From the NCBI RefSeq assembly GCF_026967935.1, contig NZ_JAPVBL010000001.1:912082-976081 (forward strand): DNA of 64,000 bases. Direction: 5' to 3'. The translations under genes were made by a program, and so were the position numbers. Below, piece after piece: positions 58,502 to 64,000 of the stretch (positions within the stretch are counted from its first letter, which is position 1; the number at the start of each line of letters is the position of its first letter). The notes beneath the pieces were generated by a model that was not told where the DNA came from, made no database searches, and saw nothing but the letters and a program-made list of their open reading frames with translations. The DNA is from Modestobacter sp. VKM Ac-2982 (GTDB taxonomy: Bacteria; Actinomycetota; Actinomycetes; Mycobacteriales; Geodermatophilaceae).

Positions 58502-59742
58502 GCGGCGGGGAGGCGACCAGCGCGGCAGAGGTCCTCGGCCGGGCCGTCGACGCCTGGTCGGAGGCGCACCAGCCCGAGCTGGTCGCCGTCCGCCGGCACC
58601 TGCACGCCCACCCTGAGCTCGGGTTCGCCGAGCACGAGACGACCGCCTTCCTGGAGCAGCGGCTCACCGCGGCGGGCCTGGCGCCCCGCCGGCTGAAGTC
58701 CGGCACCGGGCTGGTCTGCGACGTCGGGGGCGACCCGGACGCCGGGCCGGTCGTCGTGCTGCGCGCCGACATCGACGCGCTGCCGCTGGCCGACCTCAAG
58801 GACGTCCCGTACGCCTCCACCCGCGAGGGGCTATGCCACGCCTGCGGCCACGACGTGCACACCACGGTGCTGCTCGGGGTCGCGCTGGCGCTGGCCTCGC
58901 TGGACGACCTGCCGGGCACCGTGCGGTGCGTCTTCCAGCCCGCCGAGGAGCAGGTGCCCGGCGGTGGGCTGGAGGTCGTCGACGAGGGCGTGCTGGCCGG
59001 TGCGACCCGGGCGTTCGCGCTGCACTGCGACCCGTCGCTGACGGCCGGTTCGGTCGGGCTGCGCACCGGGGCGATCACCGCGGCCTGCGACCGGGTGGAG
59101 GTGACGCTCACCGGGCCCGGCGGGCACACCGCCCGCCCGCAGCTGACCGTCGACCTGGTGCACGCGATGGGCCAGGTGGTCACCGAGGTCCCCGGGCTGC
59201 TGTCCCGGCTGGTCGACCCGCGCGCCGGCGTCTCCCTGGTGTGGGGCGCGATCAGCGCCGGCGTCGCGGCCAACACCATCCCGGAGACCGGGCAGCTGCG
59301 CGGCACGCTCCGGGTGCTCGACCGCGCGGTGTGGAGCGAGGCCGAGGACCTGGTGCGCCGGCTGGTCACCGAGGTCGCCACGGCGTCGGGGGCCCGGGTG
59401 GCGATCGACTACGTGCGCGGGGTGCCGCCGGTGGTCAACGACCCGCGCAGCGTGGCCCTGCTCCGCTCCGCGGCGTTGGAGACGGTGGGCAGCGACGGCG
59501 TGGCGCTGTCCCCGCAGAGCATGGGCGGGGAGGACTTCGGCTGGTTCGCCGAGGTGCTGCCGATCGCCCTCGCCCGGCTGGGCACGCACGGCAGCGGCGA
59601 GACGTTGGACCTGCACCGCGGCACCTTCGACGTCGACGAGCGGGCGATCGGGGTCGGGGTGCGGTTGCTGGCCCGCACGGCGCTGCACGCGCTGGCGGCC
59701 GACGCCGTACCCGCTGGTACGCCCGTCGGTCCGGCCCTGTAG
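58498..59742 (+). CDS. M20-family amidohydrolase/metallopeptidase
   Basis: 414 residues, amidohydrolase of the HipO/AmiB type. Metal site residues in VVLRADIDALPL, CHACGHDVHTTVLLGVA and VFQPAEEQVPGGGLEVVDEG, a dimerisation domain with VEVTLTGPGGHTARP, and late SMGGEDFGWFAEVLP and HRGTFDVDERAI. Cleaves N-acyl amino acids or related amides. In mycobacteria amiA1/amiB1 lie next to deoD-pmmB, as here. It is co-translated with the ligase gene, which hints at a shared gamma-glutamyl or peptide substrate; that is speculation. Confidence 0.9.
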   Translation: MSGGEATSAAEVLGRAVDAWSEAHQPELVAVRRHLHAHPELGFAEHETTAFLEQRLTAAGLAPRRLKSGTGLVCDVGGDPDAGPVVVLRADIDALPLADLKDVPYASTREGLCHACGHDVHTTVLLGVALALASLDDLPGTVRCVFQPAEEQVPGGGLEVVDEGVLAGATRAFALHCDPSLTAGSVGLRTGAITAACDRVEVTLTGPGGHTARPQLTVDLVHAMGQVVTEVPGLLSRLVDPRAGVSLVWGAISAGVAANTIPETGQLRGTLRVLDRAVWSEAEDLVRRLVTEVATASGARVAIDYVRGVPPVVNDPRSVALLRSAALETVGSDGVALSPQSMGGEDFGWFAEVLPIALARLGTHGSGETLDLHRGTFDVDERAIGVGVRLLARTALHALAADAVPAGTPVGPAL

Positions 59743-59792
59743 ACCTCTTCCGACGCACTTCCCTCAGGCACCTGAGAGGCGGGGACCCGACG

Positions 59793-61721
59793 ATGAGCTT
59801 CACCGACCAGCAGGGCGCACGGCCGCCGGCCGAGCCGGCCGCGCCCGACCTGCTGACTCTCGCCGGGGAGTTCCCCGCCGCCAGCCGGGACCAGTGGCGT
59901 GAACTCGTCGCGGGGGTGCTGCGCAAATCCGGCCGGGACGAGCTGCCCGACCCGGTGGAGGAGGCGCTGGTCCGCACCGTCGCCACCGGGGTGACCGTTG
60001 CCCCGCTCTACACCGCCGAGGACGCCGGGGACCTGCCCGCGCTGGCCGGCGTGCCCGGGCTGCCGCCGTTCGTTCGTGGTTCGCGGGTCGGTGCCGCGGG
60101 GGTGACCGCGGCCGGTGGTGCGGACTCCGACGTCCCCGGGGGCTGGGACGTGCGGCAGCGGCACGCCGACCCCGACGTGGCGCGCACCCGGGAGGCGATC
60201 GCCGCAGACCTGGAGAACGGCGTCTCCTCGCTGTGGCTGGTGGTCGGCGACGGCGCGGTGCCGGCCGGCGCGCTGGGCGAGGTGCTCGCCGACGTCCTGC
60301 TGGACCTGGCGCCGGTGACGCTGCAGGGCGGGCCGGCCGCCGCGGACGCGTTCCTGGCGCTGGTCGAGGGGCGCTCCGACCTGGCGCCGGGCGGCTGCCT
60401 GGGGCTGGACCCGCTGAGCGTGCAGGTGGCGACGGGGGAGCCGCAGGACCTCACCGGCCTGGCCGACCTCGCCCGCCGCGCCCCGGCGGGCTGGCGCACC
60501 GTCGTCGCCGACGGGACGGTGTTCGCCGACGCCGGTGGCTCGGTGGTGGAGGAGCTCGGCTGCGCGGTCGCCGCCGGGGTGGCCTACCTGCGGGCGCTCA
60601 CCGAGGGCGGGCTGGCCGTCTCCGACGCCTTCGGCCAGCTGGAGTTCCGGCTGTCGGCCGGCGCCGACCAGTTCACGACGATCGCCGCGCTGCGCGCCGC
60701 ACGGCGGCTGTGGGACCGGGTGGGCGAGGCGAGCGGCGTCCCCCCGGAGGGCCGGGCGATGCGCCAGCACGCGGTCACCTCGAACGTGATGGTCACCCGG
60801 CACGACCCGTGGGTGAACATGCTGCGGACCACGGTGGCCTGCTTCGCCGCCGGTGTCGGGGGAGCCGACGTGGTCACGGTGCAGCCCTTCGACGCGGCAC
60901 TCGGGCTGCCCGACGCCTTCGCCCGGCGGATCGCCCGCAACACCCAGAGCCTGCTGGTCGAGGAGGGGCACCTCGCGCGGGTGCTCGACCCGGCCGGTGG
61001 CTCCTGGTACGTCGAGTCGCTGACCGAGTCCCTCGCCCAGGCCGCCTGGGCGTGGTTCACCGAGATCGAGCGGGCCGGCGGGCTGGCGGCGGCGCTGACG
61101 TCCGGACTGGTCGCCGACCGGATCGGCGCCGCGTGGGCCGAGCGGCAGGAGCGGATCGCGCACCGCACCGATGCGATCACCGGTGTCACCGAGTTCCCGA
61201 ACCCGACCGAGGTGCTGCCCGTCCGTCGTCCGGCCGCGGAGGCGCTGCCGCCGGCCCCGGGTGGGCTGCCGCGGGTGCGGGCCGCGCAGGCGTTCGAGCA
61301 GCTGCGCGACCGGGTCGAGTCCGTCGATCCCCGACCGCGGGTGCACCTGGCCACGATCGGGCTGGTCGCCCGGCACACCGCCCGGGCCACCTTCGCGGCC
61401 AACCTCTTCGGGGCCGGGGGGCTGGCGGCGCCGACCGGGGACGGGGTGGACGGCCTCGCCGGGACGACGGTGGCCTGCATCTGCGGCAGCGACCGGGACT
61501 ACGCCGACTCCGCTGCCCCGCTCGCCGCCGAGCTGCGGGCCGCCGGTGCCACCCAGGTCTGGCTGGCCGGGCCGCCGTCCCTGGCGGTGGACGGCGTCGA
61601 CGGGTACCTGTACGCCGGGTGCGACGCCCTGGACGTCCTGGGGAAGGTCGTGGCTCAGTTGCTCCCGAGGGGCCAAAGTCGCGACTTTGGCCCTACAGAC
61701 GGCCAGGAGGTGTCGGCATGA
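59793..61721 (+). CDS. mutA: Methylmalonyl-CoA mutase small (beta) subunit
   Basis: 642 residues. Non-catalytic partner of MutB in converting succinyl-CoA and methylmalonyl-CoA. TIM-barrel part with [92 protein letters not shown] spread over motifs, and a degenerate C-terminal B12-like domain without the DxHxxG His. The last residues, [16 protein letters not shown], are encoded by an inserted palindrome (61670-61693), so this tail is probably an acquired extension. ATG 59793; the upstream 50 nt hold a small CTCAG-GCAC-CTGAG hairpin. Stop overlaps mutB by ATGA. Confidence 0.93.
   Translation: MSFTDQQGARPPAEPAAPDLLTLAGEFPAASRDQWRELVAGVLRKSGRDELPDPVEEALVRTVATGVTVAPLYTAEDAGDLPALAGVPGLPPFVRGSRVGAAGVTAAGGADSDVPGGWDVRQRHADPDVARTREAIAADLENGVSSLWLVVGDGAVPAGALGEVLADVLLDLAPVTLQGGPAAADAFLALVEGRSDLAPGGCLGLDPLSVQVATGEPQDLTGLADLARRAPAGWRTVVADGTVFADAGGSVVEELGCAVAAGVAYLRALTEGGLAVSDAFGQLEFRLSAGADQFTTIAALRAARRLWDRVGEASGVPPEGRAMRQHAVTSNVMVTRHDPWVNMLRTTVACFAAGVGGADVVTVQPFDAALGLPDAFARRIARNTQSLLVEEGHLARVLDPAGGSWYVESLTESLAQAAWAWFTEIERAGGLAAALTSGLVADRIGAAWAERQERIAHRTDAITGVTEFPNPTEVLPVRRPAAEALPPAPGGLPRVRAAQAFEQLRDRVESVDPRPRVHLATIGLVARHTARATFAANLFGAGGLAAPTGDGVDGLAGTTVACICGSDRDYADSAAPLAAELRAAGATQVWLAGPPSLAVDGVDGYLYAGCDALDVLGKVVAQLLPRGQSRDFGPTDGQEVSA
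61670..61693. repeat. 24-bp perfect palindrome inside the end of mutA
   Basis: Perfect palindrome with core CCAAAGTCGCGACTTTGG, extended by GGG/CCC, inside the mutA reading frame (encodes GQSRDFGP) and just before the mutB ribosome binding site. The same core occurs at 63929-63960. Confidence 0.9.
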
Positions 61722-63928
61722 GCGCGATCCCCGACTTCGGTGGCATGGAGCTGGGCCGCCCGCAGCCGACGGCCACACCGGACGACTGGGCGAAGGCCTA
61801 CGCCGACGCCACCGGCCGGGACGTCGGCGAGGCGACCTGGCAGACGCCGGAGGGGATCGCCGTCCCGCCGCTGTTCACCGCCGCCGACCTGGCCGACGTC
61901 GACTTCCTGGACACCCTCCCGGGCATCGCGCCCTACCTGCGCGGGCCCTATCCGACGATGTACACGACCCAGCCGTGGACGGTGCGGCAGTACGCCGGGT
62001 TCTCCACCGCCTCGGAGTCCAACGCCTTCTACCGGCGCAACCTGGCCGCCGGGCAGAAGGGGCTCTCGGTCGCCTTCGACCTGCCCACCCACCGGGGCTA
62101 CGACTCCGACCACCCGCGGGTGCCCGGCGACGTCGGGATGGCCGGGGTGGCGATCGACTCGATCCTGGACATGCGGCAGCTCTTCGACGGCATCCCGCTG
62201 GACAAGATGAGCGTGTCGATGACGATGAACGGCGCCGTCCTGCCGGTGCTGGCGCTCTACGTGGTCGCCGCCGAGGAGCAGGGGGTGAAGCCGGACCAGC
62301 TCACGGGGACGATCCAGAACGACATCCTCAAGGAGTTCATGGTCCGCAACACCTACATCTACCCGCCGAAGCCCTCGATGCAGATCATCAGCGACATCTT
62401 CCGGTTCACCTCCACGCAGATGCCGCGGTACAACTCGATCTCCATCTCCGGCTACCACATCCAGGAGGCCGGGGCGACGGCCGACCTGGAGCTGGCCTAC
62501 ACCCTCGCCGACGGGGTGGAGTACCTGCAGGCGGGCAAGGCGGCGGGCCTGGACGTCGACGTCTTCGCCCCCCGGCTGAGCTTCTTCTGGGGCATCGGCA
62601 TGAACTTCTTCATGGAGGTCGCCAAGCTGCGGGCCGGCCGGCTGCTGTGGGCGAAGCTGGTGAAGGAGGCGGGGGCGACCAAGGACAAGTCGATGTCGCT
62701 GCGCACCCACTGCCAGACGTCGGGCTGGTCGCTGACCGCGCAGGACGTCTACAACAACGTCGTCCGCACCTGCCTGGAGGCGATGGCGGCCACCCAGGGG
62801 CACACCCAGTCGCTCCACACCAACGCCCTGGACGAGGCGCTCGCGCTCCCCACCGACTTCTCCGCCCGGATCGCCCGCAACACCCAGTTGCTGCTGCAGC
62901 AGGAGTCCGGGACGACGCGGGTCATCGACCCGTGGGGCGGGTCGGCGTACGTGGAGAAGCTGACCTACGACCTGGCCCGCCGGGCGTGGGCGCACATCCA
63001 GGAGGTCGCCGAGCACGGGGGCATGGCGCAGGCGATCGACGACGGCATCCCGAAGCTGCGGATCGAGGAGGCTGCGGCCCGCACCCAGGCGCGGATCGAC
63101 TCCGGCCGCCAGCCGGTGATCGGGGTGAACAAGTACCGGGTCGACGCCGACGAGGCGGTCGACGTCCTCCGGGTCGACAACGCCGACGTGCTCGCCCAGC
63201 AGAAGGCGAAGCTGGCCGAGCTGCGCGCCTCCCGGGACGGCGCCGCGGTGACCGAGGCGCTGGGCCGGCTGACCGACGCCGCCCGCGCCGCCGCAGAGGG
63301 ACGGCGCGGGGACGAGCTTTCGTCGAACCTGCTCGCGCTGGCCGTCGACGCCGCGCGGGCGAAGGCGACGGTGGGGGAGATCTCCGACGCGCTGGAGGTC
63401 GTCCACGGCCGGCACTCCGGTCAGGTGCGCACCATCTCCGGTGTGTACCGCGACGAGGCAGGGGGAGCGGGCCCGGTGGACGAGACCCGTGCGCTGGCGG
63501 CGGCGTTCGCGGACGCAGAGGGTCGTCGTCCGCGGATCCTGGTGGCCAAGATGGGCCAGGACGGGCACGACCGTGGGCAGAAGGTGATCGCCACCGCCTT
63601 CGCCGACCTCGGGTTCGACGTCGACGTCGGCCCGCTGTTCCAGACGCCGGAGGAGGTCGCCCGGCAGGCGGTGGAGGCCGATGTGCACGTGGTCGGCGTC
63701 TCCTCCCTCGCCGCCGGCCACCTCACCCTGGTGCCGGCGCTGCGCGACGCGCTCGCCGAGCTCGGGGCCGAGGACGTGCTGGTCGTGGTGGGCGGGGTCA
63801 TCCCGCCCGACGACGTCCCGACGCTGAAGGAGATGGGCGCGGCCGCGGTCTTCCCGCCCGGCACGGTGATCGCCGAGGCCGCGCAGGACCTGCTCCGCAC
63901 CCTGTCCACCCGGCTCGGCCACGCGTGA
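61718..63928 (+). CDS. mutB: Methylmalonyl-CoA mutase large (catalytic) subunit
   Basis: 736 residues, full length. Adenosylcobalamin-dependent isomerase of methylmalonyl-CoA and succinyl-CoA, linking propionate and branched-chain catabolism to the TCA cycle. Substrate domain: [91 protein letters not shown]. The B12 domain at the C-terminus has [25 protein letters not shown] with axial His617, [12 protein letters not shown] and [17 protein letters not shown] 7 nt upstream plus the ATGA overlap with mutA set the start. A GTGA overlap suggests a coupled downstream gene. Confidence 0.97.
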   Translation: MSAIPDFGGMELGRPQPTATPDDWAKAYADATGRDVGEATWQTPEGIAVPPLFTAADLADVDFLDTLPGIAPYLRGPYPTMYTTQPWTVRQYAGFSTASESNAFYRRNLAAGQKGLSVAFDLPTHRGYDSDHPRVPGDVGMAGVAIDSILDMRQLFDGIPLDKMSVSMTMNGAVLPVLALYVVAAEEQGVKPDQLTGTIQNDILKEFMVRNTYIYPPKPSMQIISDIFRFTSTQMPRYNSISISGYHIQEAGATADLELAYTLADGVEYLQAGKAAGLDVDVFAPRLSFFWGIGMNFFMEVAKLRAGRLLWAKLVKEAGATKDKSMSLRTHCQTSGWSLTAQDVYNNVVRTCLEAMAATQGHTQSLHTNALDEALALPTDFSARIARNTQLLLQQESGTTRVIDPWGGSAYVEKLTYDLARRAWAHIQEVAEHGGMAQAIDDGIPKLRIEEAAARTQARIDSGRQPVIGVNKYRVDADEAVDVLRVDNADVLAQQKAKLAELRASRDGAAVTEALGRLTDAARAAAEGRRGDELSSNLLALAVDAARAKATVGEISDALEVVHGRHSGQVRTISGVYRDEAGGAGPVDETRALAAAFADAEGRRPRILVAKMGQDGHDRGQKVIATAFADLGFDVDVGPLFQTPEEVARQAVEADVHVVGVSSLAAGHLTLVPALRDALAELGAEDVLVVVGGVIPPDDVPTLKEMGAAAVFPPGTVIAEAAQDLLRTLSTRLGHA

Positions 63929-64000
63929 CGGGGGGCCAAAGTCGCGACTTTGGCCCCCCGGTCGGCCGGACCGTCGACGTCCCCGGGCTGACCGAGGGGG
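63925..64000 (+). CDS. Start of a gene resembling MeaB, the mutase-associated GTPase (partial)
   Basis: GTG 63925 overlaps the mutB stop (GTGA) and opens a frame to the window end: [25 protein letters not shown]. The final part, [11 protein letters not shown], resembles the N-terminus of MeaB chaperone GTPases, which commonly follow mutB and protect the B12 cofactor. The first roughly 12 codons are the palindromic element, so the natural start may instead be beyond it or the element may have lengthened the protein. Only 25 codons are visible; the GTPase domain is outside the window. Confidence 0.6.
   Translation, partial: MTGGQSRDFGPPVGRTVDVPGLTEG
63929..63960. repeat. 32-bp perfect palindrome at the mutB/meaB-like junction
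   Basis: Same core CCAAAGTCGCGACTTTGG as at 61670, extended by longer G/C arms to 32 bp, beginning one base after the mutB stop codon. It encodes [10 protein letters not shown] in the frame of the next gene and could also act as a hairpin in mRNA. Confidence 0.9.

Noticed and set aside
59763-59776. CTCAG-GCAC-CTGAG as an operator or terminator before mutA
   Set aside because: Only five base pairs; too short to support a claim.

Overview
The window is very GC-rich actinobacterial chromosomal DNA. Protein motifs, GTG/ATG/TTG start usage and gene order suggest the family Geodermatophilaceae (Blastococcus, Modestobacter or Geodermatophilus); this is inference from style and synteny, since no rRNA lies in the window. 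About 60 genes are packed tightly, many with 1-4 nt stop/start overlaps. I see no tRNA, rRNA, CRISPR array, transposase or integrase.

Layout. 1-2.3 kb: a PspC protein (partial) divergent from a PspC histidine kinase and LuxR regulator. 2.3-4.6 kb: PIG-L deacetylase plus an ECF41 sigma factor with its carboxymuconolactone-decarboxylase-like partner and a recognisable ECF41 promoter. 4.6-21 kb: a core block in the order known from Mycobacterium (Rv0948c-Rv0957) and Streptomyces: chorismate mutase, PcrA/UvrD, M23 peptidase, IcmB-like B12 protein, sucC-sucD, two division-linked membrane proteins (Rv0954-like and PerM/DUF6350), purN-purH, an MfpA-like pentapeptide protein, folD, DUF3017, mdh, icd. 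22-31 kb: CAP-domain protein, CNNM/CBS transporter, galE, hisC-type aminotransferase, trpS, 2'-5' RNA ligase-like protein, YihY, D-Ala-D-Ala carboxypeptidase.

31-57 kb is a nucleoside uptake and breakdown region: BMP lipoprotein and its ABC transporter, cdd, deoA, a separate ABC exporter, add, a DEAD-box helicase, deoC with two aldehyde dehydrogenases, upp, a phosphohexo/pentomutase and purine nucleoside phosphorylase. Together they import nucleosides, deaminate and phosphorolyse them, recover bases (upp) and send deoxyribose to glyceraldehyde-3-P plus acetaldehyde, which the dehydrogenases beside deoC could oxidise. An accessory patch (HNH/DUF222, alpha/beta hydrolase, small membrane protein, DinB-like protein) interrupts this at 48-51.5 kb. 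57-64 kb: YbdK-type ligase, M20 amidohydrolase, and methylmalonyl-CoA mutase mutA-mutB with the start of a meaB-like gene.

The most interesting signals are non-coding or at gene edges: (i) a 20-codon leader reading frame with Phe-Tyr-Tyr, followed by a U-tailed terminator, ahead of chorismate mutase, which looks like aromatic amino-acid attenuation; (ii) a perfect palindrome embedded in frame at the end of mutA and again at the mutB/meaB junction, giving the same octapeptide each time; (iii) a recurrent YANNNT box 5-9 nt before the start codon at about 20 genes, implying widespread leaderless mRNAs; (iv) a structured leader on the M23 peptidase gene; (v) a split, partly catalytic aldehyde dehydrogenase pair beside deoC.
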